Counted from the first letter of the stretch, positions 7,830-17,990 are shown. The stretch is 42,255 bases of DNA from Oligoflexia bacterium (GCA_903881565.1 CAIRTR010000147.1:1-42255); one strand, 5' to 3'. Numbers and translations are program-made. The notes: generated by a model not told the origin, from the sequence alone.

Positions 7830-9352
7830 GAAGTTCTCGAGCTTCTTTACTCGCTACCTCAGTCTTCGTGTGCAATCTGCTGTTCGCCACTCCTGCGCGC
7901 TCCGCAGTCCTCATTCATACCAACGATATCCTAGGCGAACTCGAACCTTGCGGCTGCCGAAGCAATCCCAAGGGTGGACTGGCCCGACATTATACGCTCA
8001 TTAAACGCACCGAAAATACCGCTGGAGCCGGGGCCGTGCTGCAACTGGATGGCGGCGATTTATTTTTTGCGTCGGCAACCACAGCGCCGATGCTCGTGAA
8101 ACAGGCCAAAGTTCAAGCCGAGTTTATCGCCAAAGCCCTGGATCTTACAGGACTCGATGCGGCTGTTCCTGGTGAAAAAGACTTCTCGCTGGGCCTTTCC
8201 GTTTTTGAGAATCTCCTTGATGGGCACAAATTCAAGTTTCTCGCCGCTAATTTGGTCAGAAAAAATTCGAAGAATTTTCTCGAGCCCTATGCTTTTTTTT
8301 CGAAGAAATCTGAAAAAACTGCCCCCCTTCGTATTGCGGTACTAGGATTAGTGGGAGAAGAGTTAAGCTGGCCCAAGGAACTCCAAGTCTTGCCGGCAAT
8401 AAAGACGGCCGAAAAATGGGTGCCGGAGCTTCGCAAAAAAGCTGACTTCATTATTGTGCTCTCCCATCTGGGCTTTGAAAAAGATCAGGAACTGGCCAAA
8501 AAAGTTAAAGGGATCGACCTCATCGTGGGGAGCCACTCCCAGTCGTTTTTGCAGGAACCCGTTAAACTAAGCGGTGCATCGCTCATTCAAGCTTCGTTTA
8601 AGAATCAATACGTCGGGGTCTTATCTTTGACTGCACCCCTTTCCGAAAATGATCTCGGAAACTATAAATTAATTGGCTTAGACTCAGGCTTTGACTCAGA
8701 ACCAGGCAAACCTAATCCCATTGATTCGCTTGTCGTGGACTTTAAAAAAGCGATAGCCGAACTCAGCACAAAACAAGACGCAGAACTGGGGATTACGACC
8801 ACGGCAACCCCACAGATCACTTTTCAAACGTTTCCCCGCTGTGTGGACTGCCATCGCAAGCAAGCCGATTTTTGGAGGAAAACACCCCATTTTAAAGCTC
8901 TGAAGTCTCTGGTCGACAAGAAGCAAGCGCGGAACAAAGACTGCCTTTTGTGTCACAGTTTGGGATTAGGAGAACTAAACGGGTTCTCGGACGTAAATAA
9001 AATAGGCGCGCTTAAACCAGACCCTGAAACTCCACTCACTTCTCCTTCCTCGGCCCCATCCCTCTCACTTTCCCCCGAGCAGCTCTCTGAAGCTCTCGAC
9101 AAAGGCGCCTTCAAGACACTCGAAAATGCCTGGGCACCTGTGCAGTGCGAGAATTGCCATGGACCTTCGGGGAACCATCCGTTTGGGGCAAATGCCTATT
9201 CCAAAAAAGTGGAAAAAGCCAAGTGCCTGAGCTGCCACACCCCAGATCGCGCTACCGAGTGGTATGACAAAACCTCGCTTCAGGAAAAAGTTTTCACAGA
9301 GAAGCTGAAGCGAATGACGTGCCCGCCGGGTGACCCCACAGAGGAACCCTAA
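7826..9352 (+). CDS. UshA-like metallophosphatase fused to a tetraheme cytochrome c-type C-terminus
   Basis: 'HTNDILGELEPCGCRSNPKGGLARHYTLIKR'; 'LSHLGFEKDQELAKKVKGIDLIVGSHSQ'; four CxxCH motifs (CVDCH, CLLCH, CENCH, CLSCH). Confidence 0.85.
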   Translation: MRSSRASLLATSVFVCNLLFATPARSAVLIHTNDILGELEPCGCRSNPKGGLARHYTLIKRTENTAGAGAVLQLDGGDLFFASATTAPMLVKQAKVQAEFIAKALDLTGLDAAVPGEKDFSLGLSVFENLLDGHKFKFLAANLVRKNSKNFLEPYAFFSKKSEKTAPLRIAVLGLVGEELSWPKELQVLPAIKTAEKWVPELRKKADFIIVLSHLGFEKDQELAKKVKGIDLIVGSHSQSFLQEPVKLSGASLIQASFKNQYVGVLSLTAPLSENDLGNYKLIGLDSGFDSEPGKPNPIDSLVVDFKKAIAELSTKQDAELGITTTATPQITFQTFPRCVDCHRKQADFWRKTPHFKALKSLVDKKQARNKDCLLCHSLGLGELNGFSDVNKIGALKPDPETPLTSPSSAPSLSLSPEQLSEALDKGAFKTLENAWAPVQCENCHGPSGNHPFGANAYSKKVEKAKCLSCHTPDRATEWYDKTSLQEKVFTEKLKRMTCPPGDPTEEP

Positions 9353-9356
9353 GAAT

Positions 9357-10430
9357 ATGTCACTCGTCCTTGGCATTGAAACCTCTTGCGACGAATGTAG
9401 CGCCTCCGTTGTGCGCTATAGTCCAAACGAGGGATTCAAAGTTCGCAGCGTTTCAACCCACTCGCAGATTCGCATTCATCAACCTTACGGGGGAGTGGTT
9501 CCTGAAATTGCCTCTCGGAACCATCTTGAGACGATCAACCCGATGATCGATCTCGCTTTAAAAGAAGCGGGAATTGCCCCCTCTGAACTTGATGCCATTG
9601 CCGTCACCAATCGACCCGGTCTCGTCGGCGCCCTTCTAGTCGGAATCACCGCAGCCAAAGGGATGGCCTACGCCCTTGAAAAACCCCTGGTTCCCGTTCA
9701 TCACCTTGAAGGACACGCCTGCAGCCTATTCTTAGGTCAAAACATCACTCCCGAAAAAGCCCCGCTCCCGATGCTCATCGCGATCATCTCGGGCGGACAC
9801 ACCAATCTCTATGTCACCAAAGTTCCCCCAGAGCTTTGGCCTCCTGATTTTCTCAAGCGCGCACTCGTGGGCCGCTCACGAGACGATGCGGCCGGTGAAG
9901 CTTTTGATAAAACAGCAAAGATTCTTGGTTTTCCCTATCCTGGCGGTGTCTGGATCGACAAAACAGCCAAGGGGGGACGAAAAGACGCCTTTGACTTCCC
10001 ACGCGCGCTTCCCCAAAAGGCGGTTCTTGATTTTTCGTTCAGTGGCTTAAAGACCGCCGTCGCCCTTAGAACTGAAAAGCTCAAAAAAGAGGGCACGCTC
10101 GAAACGAGCTTAAATGATTTATGCGCTTCCATTCAAGAAGCCATCGTCGATGCGATCATCAACAAGATCACGTTAGCCATTCGCGCGCACGGGTGCCAAT
10201 CCCTCGCCGTCGTTGGGGGCGTCGCTGCAAATTCGCGGTTAAGAGAACGCCTTAGTCAAGAATGGGGAAGAATGGGCCTGGCTCGGCCGTCGCTGTTCCC
10301 AGAATCCCAATACTGCACCGACAATGCCGCGATGATTGCCGCTGCGGGAACCTATCGTTTTCGGCAAGGCCATTTCCTGAGAGACAAAGCACTTCTCTCT
10401 CTTAACGCAATCGCAAACCCGGAGGTCTGA
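9357..10430 (+). CDS. tsaD: tRNA N6-adenosine threonylcarbamoyltransferase
   Basis: 'LGIETSCDECSASVV', 'QIRIHQPYGGVVPEIASRNHLE', 'HHLEGHACSLF', 'ISGGHTNLY', 'VVGGVAANSRLRERL', 'CTDNAAMIAAAG'. Confidence 0.97.
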   Translation: MSLVLGIETSCDECSASVVRYSPNEGFKVRSVSTHSQIRIHQPYGGVVPEIASRNHLETINPMIDLALKEAGIAPSELDAIAVTNRPGLVGALLVGITAAKGMAYALEKPLVPVHHLEGHACSLFLGQNITPEKAPLPMLIAIISGGHTNLYVTKVPPELWPPDFLKRALVGRSRDDAAGEAFDKTAKILGFPYPGGVWIDKTAKGGRKDAFDFPRALPQKAVLDFSFSGLKTAVALRTEKLKKEGTLETSLNDLCASIQEAIVDAIINKITLAIRAHGCQSLAVVGGVAANSRLRERLSQEWGRMGLARPSLFPESQYCTDNAAMIAAAGTYRFRQGHFLRDKALLSLNAIANPEV

Positions 10431-10433
10431 GAC

Positions 10434-11279
10434 ATGCCCGCTTTTGGAAAAAGACGAGCGTTGGGTCAGCATTTTCTACGAGATGAGATCTTATGCGACT
10501 TGATCGTCGATAAGTTCTTAGAAGAGGCTCAATCGGCGGGTTGCACTTCACTGCTCGAAATCGGCCCTGGAAAAGGCGCGCTCACCTTTCCGTTACTTCA
10601 GCGCCTGAAAAAAAATCCGATCCCCCTCGTGCTTTGCGAAAAGGATCGGGTGCTGGCTCAAGCCTGGCTAGAAAGACTCGCCCCCGTCACCTCCTGCAAA
10701 GTGCAGGAAGCGGATTTCTTAACACTCCCTGAGGACCTCTGGCTCACAAAAAGTCCTTTGGGCGTGCTGTCGAATCTTCCCTATTCGTCGGGAACCGCGA
10801 TTCTCAATCGCCTTGCAAGCTGTACTCAAGAGATCCCGGTCATGGTCCTGATGTTTCAAGCCGAAGTTGCGGAACGGCTGCGCGCCGAGCGCAGCACCAA
10901 AGCCTGGGGAAGTCTCTCTGTTTGGATTCAAAACTGCTGGGATGTCAGTAAACTTCACCGGGTACCCCCCGGAGCCTTTTCCCCCCCTCCTGAGGTGTTT
11001 TCTGAGGTGGTGCTTCTTCGGAGACGCGAAACCACCCGAATTAATGTGAGTGCTGATCCCCGCGGCCCCGCCCTTTGGCAAGCCCTTCTCAAAGCTGCCT
11101 TTGCTCATCGCCGAAAAATGCTGCGCTCCGGACTCCCTCACACCCCCCCCTATCAAAATGCACTTAAAATCTCAGGGGTGGATGGCGCAAAACGCGCAGA
11201 GGCGCTAGAGTGGAGTGAATGGGAATCTCTATTTCAAGCTCTCTTGAGCACAACCGACGTTGGAACCACTTCTGTTTAA
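10434..11279 (+). CDS. rsmA: 16S rRNA (adenine(1518)-N(6)/adenine(1519)-N(6))-dimethyltransferase
   Basis: 'ALGQHFLRDEILCDLIV', 'LLEIGPGKGALTFPLL', 'VLSNLPYSSGTAIL', 'FSPPPEVFSEVVLL', 'AFAHRRKMLRSGL'. Confidence 0.95.
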   Translation: MPAFGKRRALGQHFLRDEILCDLIVDKFLEEAQSAGCTSLLEIGPGKGALTFPLLQRLKKNPIPLVLCEKDRVLAQAWLERLAPVTSCKVQEADFLTLPEDLWLTKSPLGVLSNLPYSSGTAILNRLASCTQEIPVMVLMFQAEVAERLRAERSTKAWGSLSVWIQNCWDVSKLHRVPPGAFSPPPEVFSEVVLLRRRETTRINVSADPRGPALWQALLKAAFAHRRKMLRSGLPHTPPYQNALKISGVDGAKRAEALEWSEWESLFQALLSTTDVGTTSV

Positions 11280-12652
11280 TTTTGTGCGGATGTCTCTTTG
11301 TATTTTTTGAGGCTTTCTGCACTTCGTCCCAAGCTAATGTAGGCGAAGCCTATGGCTTCGGCTCACGCTCCAGCGCACTGGCGGGAATCGGGCAAGCTGA
11401 AGACGGATTTTCAGCCTATTCGAACCCCGCTGCGCTCCCGTTTTCCGGCGAAAAGCGGCTTATTTTTAGCTGGGCTCTCGTGTCCGTCACGCCGAGATTC
11501 TTGCCCATCAGCAATGTCGTTGTCGAAAATGCCTACACGTCCGACAAAGTCACCGTTGATAGTGTTGCCAATGATTATCGCTCAACGTTTGGGCAAGCCG
11601 TGGGATTGGTTTATCGACTTTTTCCAAACTCCTACAACTTTACCTTCGGTCTGACGGGTTTTCTGCCGATCGAACAAGTTGCCTACCTTGACAGCGGTGA
11701 AACCTTTGAACCTGAATACGTTCTCTACCGAAGTCGCACAAATCGGCCCCAGGTCGAAGCGGGCGTTGGGGTGGAATTCGGTTACGGTTTTCGCCTCGGC
11801 GCCGGGATTCACTCTGCCTATTCGCTGACCAGTGATGCCACGGTTTTTTTGCAAACCGACTCTTCGAAGCCCTCCACGATGCGCTTTATCTCAAGCATGA
11901 AACCCAAAGCTGCGCCCTATTTTGGGGCCTATCTTTCTTCTACCGATGGCTCGAACTGGTATTCTCTTAGTTCTGTCGTTCGCCTACCCGTAGCTTCGGC
12001 AAACAATATGACCCTTCACTCGGGAGCGCGAGCCATTGGAAACTTCGTGGCGCTAGACTTTAACTTTTCTTCAACCTCAGCCCTCTACTACGATCCGCTG
12101 ACAGTTGAGTTGGGCGCTTCGCTCAAACCCTTGCCATTTTGGACGATGTTTTTTCAGGCCGATTATCAAGGTTGGAGCAAGTTTGTGGCCCCCTCGATGC
12201 AAATCATAAACCCCCAAACTACGGGGAGCGAAGATCAATCAAAGGGCGTGAATATTTCTGCAGGGAAAAGCCCGACTTTTACGTTTGTGGATCTCTGGAT
12301 CCCACGTGTCGGGCAAGAGTTTCGAATTGGCGCTCTGAGTATCCGAGGAGGATATGCCTATCGTCCAAGCTTCTTAAAGGGTACGCCCACGGGCCCCGGC
12401 AACTATCTGGATCCCCCAAAACACATGTGGAACGGGGGCTTCGGCTACCATTTTGAGAAGTTCCTGAGTTTTCACACACCCTGTGAACTCAGCATGCACG
12501 CGACCTACGATCGCATGGTTACTCAACATATCACCAAGGATCCAGGCGATGAAAACGGCGCTGGCGCGGGCGATCTCAAAATCGGCGCGCCCGGATACGA
12601 TGCCGGGGGCTATCTTATCGGCGGAGGCGCGACTCTGAGTCTTGCGTTCTAA
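11219..12652 (+). CDS. OmpP1/FadL-family outer membrane transport protein
   Basis: 'EAYGFGSRSSALAGIGQAEDGFSAYSNPAAL' N-terminal signature after a signal peptide; C-terminal 'GGGATLSLAF' with terminal Phe. Confidence 0.85.
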   Translation: MGISISSSLEHNRRWNHFCLILCGCLFVFFEAFCTSSQANVGEAYGFGSRSSALAGIGQAEDGFSAYSNPAALPFSGEKRLIFSWALVSVTPRFLPISNVVVENAYTSDKVTVDSVANDYRSTFGQAVGLVYRLFPNSYNFTFGLTGFLPIEQVAYLDSGETFEPEYVLYRSRTNRPQVEAGVGVEFGYGFRLGAGIHSAYSLTSDATVFLQTDSSKPSTMRFISSMKPKAAPYFGAYLSSTDGSNWYSLSSVVRLPVASANNMTLHSGARAIGNFVALDFNFSSTSALYYDPLTVELGASLKPLPFWTMFFQADYQGWSKFVAPSMQIINPQTTGSEDQSKGVNISAGKSPTFTFVDLWIPRVGQEFRIGALSIRGGYAYRPSFLKGTPTGPGNYLDPPKHMWNGGFGYHFEKFLSFHTPCELSMHATYDRMVTQHITKDPGDENGAGAGDLKIGAPGYDAGGYLIGGGATLSLAF

Positions 12653-12655
12653 ACC

Positions 12656-13330
12656 ATGAAAATGAAAATCCCTAGCCTCTTACCGCTGCTCAAACGAAAC
12701 TTCTTCGCAGGAGTCCTGATCATCATTCCGTTTGGCGTGATCATTTGGATTTTATTCTCTGTCTTAGAGGCCCTGGGGAGTTTTCACGAGGTTCTGCCCT
12801 TTGATTGGAGACCGGAGAACATTTTTCAAAACGCTTCGTTTGCGGCTTTTGTTAATTTTGGAATCACGCTTGCGACGACGTTTCTTCTCGCCCTTGGCGT
12901 GTCGATTTTAGGGTGGGCCTCGAAACAATATTTGGGTGGAAAGATCCTGGTGGCAGCAGGCGAAATCATTCAGCGGATTCCGGTGATTCGCGGAATCTAT
13001 AGCGCCCTTGATCAACTCCTCCGCACCTTGGCCTCGCAAGACGGAAACCAGTTTAATCGGGTCGTTTATGTCGAATACCCGCGCAAGGATTTATGGACGC
13101 TCGCTTTTGTCACCAGCTCTACTCAAGGATTTGGGACAGAAGGTGGGAACGATAAGTATCTGCATATCTACGTTCCAACCACCCCGAACCCCACTTCGGG
13201 GTTTTATCTCATCGTCCCAGAAAAAGATGTGCGCGAGAGTGGCTTGAATGTTGAAGATGCTTTCAAGACGATCCTTTCACTCGGAATCGCTCAAACGCCA
13301 GGAAGCCAAACTGCAGGTACGGCCAAATGA
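12656..13330 (+). CDS. DUF502 family membrane protein
   Basis: 'NFFAGVLIIIPFGVIIWILFSVLEAL', 'GEIIQRIPVIRGIYSALDQLLRTL', 'VPTTPNPTSGFYLIVPEKDV'. Confidence 0.9.
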   Translation: MKMKIPSLLPLLKRNFFAGVLIIIPFGVIIWILFSVLEALGSFHEVLPFDWRPENIFQNASFAAFVNFGITLATTFLLALGVSILGWASKQYLGGKILVAAGEIIQRIPVIRGIYSALDQLLRTLASQDGNQFNRVVYVEYPRKDLWTLAFVTSSTQGFGTEGGNDKYLHIYVPTTPNPTSGFYLIVPEKDVRESGLNVEDAFKTILSLGIAQTPGSQTAGTAK

Positions 13331-13337
13331 GGACTGA

Positions 13338-13826
13338 ATGAAACCCAAAGCCCAGGAAGGCGAGAAACTCATTGCCTCCAATCCAGCGCGCGGCGACTAC
13401 TTCATCGAAGAAGTCGTTGAAGCAGGGATTGTGCTCACCGGCACCGAGGTTAAAAGTCTCAGGAGCCAATCCCCCAACTTGCGTGATGCTTTTGTTGAGA
13501 TTCACGGCAAACCGCGCATTGAGGCCTATCTGCTTCATGTTCATGTCGCACCCTACTCTCATGGCAACATCTGGAATCACCTCCCCGAACGTAAACGAAA
13601 ACTCCTCCTGCATCGCCATCAAATTGATAAACTTTTTGGCGCCATTATTCAAAAGGGATGCACGATTATCCCGCTGCGAATGTACTTCAAAGAGGGCCGG
13701 GTCAAAGTCGAACTGGGCGTAGGAAAAGGGAAAAAGAAGCACGATAAGCGGCAGGACATTAAGAAAAAGTCCGCCCAAAAAGAGATCGATCAGGTCATGA
13801 AGAAAACGCGAAGATCGGACGATTGA
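13338..13826 (+). CDS. smpB: SsrA-binding protein
   Basis: 'ASNPARGDYFIEEVVEAGIVLTGTEVKSLR', 'HRHQIDKLFGAIIQKGCTIIPLRMYFKEGRVKVELGVGKGKKKHDKRQDIKKK'. Confidence 0.97.
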   Translation: MKPKAQEGEKLIASNPARGDYFIEEVVEAGIVLTGTEVKSLRSQSPNLRDAFVEIHGKPRIEAYLLHVHVAPYSHGNIWNHLPERKRKLLLHRHQIDKLFGAIIQKGCTIIPLRMYFKEGRVKVELGVGKGKKKHDKRQDIKKKSAQKEIDQVMKKTRRSDD

Positions 13827-13888
13827 GACAGAATAGAAATTAACTTTTTTGGCAGATTGGCCGAAGAAGCTTATGGAGGATTCTGCTC

Positions 13889-14551
13889 ATGAAAGTGTCC
13901 CTATTCCTTTTTGCGAGTGTCATTATATTGACCCTCGTCCCAAGTCTTGCTTGGTCGGTAGATTCCACCAAAAAAGCTGCTCGCGACATCGACATCATTC
14001 ACCGCAAAGCTTTCAAAGTCTGCAAAGCCGAAAAAGCAGCCTCCAACCTCGTCGAGGCCTATCAAGCAATACCTCGTGCCGTGAACGTCTGCAAAGTGAC
14101 CTACAACCAAATTCCTTCGGCCCCCAACCTTGAGAGAGTTCTGGAAGGTTGGGACAAATTTAGTGGAGAAAGTCACGCCTATCTTAACGCATTTGAGGGA
14201 AAGTCCTTCGAAGAAGTCATGCAAGCGGAACCTGAACGGTTTGCCTATCATGCGAATAATTGTGAGTTTCATCATAGTAAATTTCAAGAAGGCAAATCTT
14301 TTGACCAATATCAGAGAGCACTAAAAGCCAGCTCAATGGACTCAAAGAACGCAAATAACAAACGCATTCTTGATGAGGCAGGTAATAGCCTAGCCTATTT
14401 TAAAGATACGGCCGTACCGCAGCTGCTAACCGCGTGCAAAGCGATGGTCGCCAAAACCAAATGCATCAACGAGTATCTTAAATTTAATGCTCCCTCTTAC
14501 GCACCCGCTAGAGATTCTCACTCACCCGCTGGCTCAGGGGTGGGCAGATAG
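13889..14551 (+). CDS. Hypothetical exported protein
   Basis: Signal peptide MKVSLFLFASVIILTLVPSLAWS, SD-like gagg upstream; no recognised domain. Confidence 0.6.
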   Translation: MKVSLFLFASVIILTLVPSLAWSVDSTKKAARDIDIIHRKAFKVCKAEKAASNLVEAYQAIPRAVNVCKVTYNQIPSAPNLERVLEGWDKFSGESHAYLNAFEGKSFEEVMQAEPERFAYHANNCEFHHSKFQEGKSFDQYQRALKASSMDSKNANNKRILDEAGNSLAYFKDTAVPQLLTACKAMVAKTKCINEYLKFNAPSYAPARDSHSPAGSGVGR

Positions 14552-15295
14552 TTCGCAAAACACTGCGGCATGATCTGAAAGACGGTTCCATGGAGTCCCT
14601 GTCAGCGATTCACTCACCACGGGCGTGAGTCCGCGGACGTAAATGCGATCCAGACAGACCATAGGCATCCAACTCGGATAAGTGTTAGCGAGTCGGCCAT
14701 GACATTCGTAATGCGCCTCTCGCAAATGCAGACGTCTTAGTAATATCTTTGAGGCCCGCTCCCGCCAATCATTAAAATCACCCGCCACGATAAGGGGGGC
14801 GGCTTTAGGTACAACACTCTCAACGCGTTCACATAGGAATTCCATTTGCCTCTCTCGCGCGGTTTCAAAAAGACCCAAATGAAGGCACATCGCGTGGAGA
14901 GGGCCTGAAGGCGTGCGTACCACGGCATGCAAAATTCCCCGGCGCTCCAGCCGGTTGGTGGAGACGTCCAAATTTTCCCAACTTTCAATCGGAAATTTGC
15001 TCAACACCGCGTTGCCATGATGGCCGCTTGAATAGACCGCATTTTTTCCGTAAGCAGTATGGGGCCAGATGTGGTCAGCCAGGAACTCGAATTGATTGGC
15101 TGCTCGGTCTGGGTGCTTATGCTCATGCTGGCCCCTTACCTCTTGGAGGAAGACGAGATCGGCATGCACAATTTCGATCGCCTCTTTGATGTGATGGAGA
15201 ACAAATCGGGCATTACCGAGCGAGAAGCCTTTGTGGATATTGTAGGAGAGGACTCTGAGCGGTTCGGCGGGGTTTTTGGGCTGTCCGGTTTTCAT
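14534..15295 (-). CDS. Endonuclease/exonuclease/phosphatase (EEP) family protein
   Basis: 'LRVLSYNIHKGFSLG', 'LVFLQEVRGQ', 'PLIVAGDFNDWRERAS', 'RLSDHAAVFCEL'. Confidence 0.9.
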   Translation of the reverse strand: MKTGQPKNPAEPLRVLSYNIHKGFSLGNARFVLHHIKEAIEIVHADLVFLQEVRGQHEHKHPDRAANQFEFLADHIWPHTAYGKNAVYSSGHHGNAVLSKFPIESWENLDVSTNRLERRGILHAVVRTPSGPLHAMCLHLGLFETARERQMEFLCERVESVVPKAAPLIVAGDFNDWRERASKILLRRLHLREAHYECHGRLANTYPSWMPMVCLDRIYVRGLTPVVSESLTGTPWNRLSDHAAVFCELSAHP

Positions 15296-15354
15296 AGGTG
15301 GGCCTATGGTTTAGCTAGCATAATGCGAGCCGAAGGTGGGCGGGAGGAGCGTAA

Positions 15355-17913
15355 TCAGTCGAGCGACCGCCCACCGATCTGCGCAGGGGGATTTTTTCCA
15401 ACGACCCCAGCCAGTCCACTCACACCTGCGAACGCCTCCGCTTCGTATCCTGTGGCGAGATAAATGAGTTTAAAACCCATCGCCAGCACCCTTGGAACTA
15501 AATCCTGACCCTTGAGATCTTTCCCAAGATTTGAGTCGATAAAGACCGGCGTTGATCGATCCAATGACTCCAACGCGACAAAAAATGACGCCGGCTCAGC
15601 GTAAGCCAAAAGTTTCTTACCATTTTGCTTTGCAACCAGGCTCCACGTTGAAATCACCAATGAGTCATCATCAATCAAGATTGCGTCGGCGAACTCACGG
15701 GCTGCCCCAAAAGAAATCGGCACAAATCCCGCCATCCCCTTGGGAATCATTCGCACCTTCAACCGCTGGCACCCTTCCAAGATCTGATGTTCCTCGAACC
15801 GACTCGTCACAAGTATACTTTGTGACCCAATACCATGCTCATCAATCAAACTAAGGCCCGTTTCTTGAAAACCAATGAGTTCATAATCCGCAAGATAAAG
15901 AGCGCTTGCCGCTGCCGCCGAATTGTCCCTGACCCAATTCCGAAACTGCTCGGGAGTTGAAAGATGAACAATTGAAATGTTCTTCTCCACAACGCGCAAT
16001 GATTCCCAACGGCCCTGCCAGATTTGATGAATGCTTGTATCGTCATCCAGCACCACAACAGACGAACCTGGGATCAGCTTCAGCTCTGAAACAAACCATT
16101 GGGGCGCGGGCACTTGAGGAAGAACAAGGGTGACTGATGTACCTACCCCGACTTCCGAACCTATACGAAGTTGCCCACTCCAGGACTCAACCGCGGTGCG
16201 CGCATGAAAAAGTCCAAGACCCGAGCCGCCGGCTTTACCGTGGGTTTCACCACGCTGACCGATTTTGGCCAAGACCGCGGGCGAAATTCCTTTGCCATTG
16301 TCCCTAACAGTAACTTCAATTTCCGCCCCATTACCCAAGAGGGAAAGCGTTACCAACCCCTTCTCGCCCAAAGCTTCGACCGCATTATTAATCAGATTCG
16401 AAACGACTCGTTTGAATTCTGTCGGTTGAATTTTTGAAAATAATCCATAAGCGCTTGCATCAACCCGCCCATCAATCTCAATATCGATCATTGAACGATA
16501 CTGTAGTCGCTTTTCAGTAATGAGTGGTTCCAGAAGACTCGAAAGCAATTGCGAGCTCACCTGCTCCTCGGTTTTCACTCCGCTCCCGATCCCCGGCATT
16601 GAAACCCCGGTTTCATTGAAGGCTTTAATCTGTCGGTTTTTATCGAGAAGATTATTTGCAATATCTCTGATTCGATTCAATGCCCCACGAATCATCAAGC
16701 GTTTATCCTCAGGAAGGACAACGAGATCTTTTTCCAAGGAACTCATTGCCGCCAAAGGGGAGCGAATATCGTGTGCAACCTGGGAGGCCATCTGAACCAA
16801 TGCCTGGTTGCGCTCCCGATCCACTGCATTTTTTTGACTTTCGGCAAGCTTGCTTACCATCCGGTTGAAACTATCTGCCAGGCTGATGAACTCGAGTGCC
16901 CCTTTAACTTGTATCTTCGCGCCCAAATCGTTGGTTCTCATGATCGCCTCAACACCCGAATTGATCACATTCAGTTCCCGAACCAAAAGCCGCGAAAGAA
17001 ATATCGCGACGACACCACTGATCAAAACAAGAACCGAGAGCAACGCGAGAAGCCCTCTCCGCAAGCCTGCAAGATCATCCAAAAAAGGCTGAAGAGAAAC
17101 ATGGGCGCGCAGAAGATAAAAATATTCCCCGGAAGCGGTACTGATCTTCTTCACTCGACACTCGCAACAGTTCTTTGTGCCAGCGGGGATTTGAGTGTTA
17201 AGAACCAGATTCTTCGCATCGAGTTTAACCTCTTCTTGAGATAACTCTCGCAGATCAATGATTTGACCATGGGTAAGCTTCCCATCTGATGAAATTGAGC
17301 CTAATTCGAATCCGCTAGGTGAAAACAGGCCGATCGATTGGATATTTTTGTCCGAGCGCACGACTTCAAGAAGCGTGTCGGCAATGAATTTCATATGATA
17401 TCCCACTTCCAAAACTCGAGTCTTATTATGATTGGGTATCATTGTAAACTTGTAGGGCCCCGTGTATGGATTACTGGGAATAATTGAGGTCTGCTGCAAA
17501 GAGGTTCCGCCTGTTAATAACTGACGGTACTCAGCGCAAAAATCAAAAAGCTTATATGGCAACAACTCTGCTGGGAGGTCAGTGTGCCTTATAAATTTCC
17601 CGGTATCGTCGGTGATATAGAAATGGGAAACATGAAGGTCATTTGCAAGAATGCGAAGATCTTCGCTCGTCGGCAAACCCTTTAACTTTTCGATCTGATA
17701 CAAAACTGAAATAGCATTCTGACTGACCTTGTCGACCGTGAGATCCATTTCTTTCATCGCACTCGCGATCACTCGACCTAAAGATCGGTATCGGATGAGG
17801 TACTGATTATGTAGGTTGGCTGAAATAACTCTGTCAGCATATATCGCCGCAACAAAAAGAAGCGCAACCATCGGGATAAACAGCGCCAGGAACAGCCTAT
17901 TGGTGAATCGCAT
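15355..17913 (-). CDS. Hybrid sensor histidine kinase: periplasmic sensor, HAMP, HisKA, HATPase_c, two receiver-like domains
   Basis: 'MASQVAHDIRSPLAAMSSLEKDL', 'VVSNLINNAVEAL', 'GGSGLGLFHARTAVES'; receiver-like 'SSVVVLDDDTSIHQIW...ALYLADYEL' and 'AILIDDDSLV...PVFIDSNLGKD'. Confidence 0.88.
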   Translation of the reverse strand: MRFTNRLFLALFIPMVALLFVAAIYADRVISANLHNQYLIRYRSLGRVIASAMKEMDLTVDKVSQNAISVLYQIEKLKGLPTSEDLRILANDLHVSHFYITDDTGKFIRHTDLPAELLPYKLFDFCAEYRQLLTGGTSLQQTSIIPSNPYTGPYKFTMIPNHNKTRVLEVGYHMKFIADTLLEVVRSDKNIQSIGLFSPSGFELGSISSDGKLTHGQIIDLRELSQEEVKLDAKNLVLNTQIPAGTKNCCECRVKKISTASGEYFYLLRAHVSLQPFLDDLAGLRRGLLALLSVLVLISGVVAIFLSRLLVRELNVINSGVEAIMRTNDLGAKIQVKGALEFISLADSFNRMVSKLAESQKNAVDRERNQALVQMASQVAHDIRSPLAAMSSLEKDLVVLPEDKRLMIRGALNRIRDIANNLLDKNRQIKAFNETGVSMPGIGSGVKTEEQVSSQLLSSLLEPLITEKRLQYRSMIDIEIDGRVDASAYGLFSKIQPTEFKRVVSNLINNAVEALGEKGLVTLSLLGNGAEIEVTVRDNGKGISPAVLAKIGQRGETHGKAGGSGLGLFHARTAVESWSGQLRIGSEVGVGTSVTLVLPQVPAPQWFVSELKLIPGSSVVVLDDDTSIHQIWQGRWESLRVVEKNISIVHLSTPEQFRNWVRDNSAAAASALYLADYELIGFQETGLSLIDEHGIGSQSILVTSRFEEHQILEGCQRLKVRMIPKGMAGFVPISFGAAREFADAILIDDDSLVISTWSLVAKQNGKKLLAYAEPASFFVALESLDRSTPVFIDSNLGKDLKGQDLVPRVLAMGFKLIYLATGYEAEAFAGVSGLAGVVGKNPPAQIGGRSLD

Positions 17914-17990
17914 TTAACAATTCTCTACTGACTCCACTTAGCAGGCAATAGATAACTTTTTGAACAACAACTTTAGAACACTTTGAATGC

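Noticed and set aside
8285-11150. Phase-variable homopolymers (T8 in the cytochrome gene, C7/C8 in rsmA)
   Set aside because: Tracts are short, reading frames are intact, and rsmA is a housekeeping gene; no evidence of phase variation.
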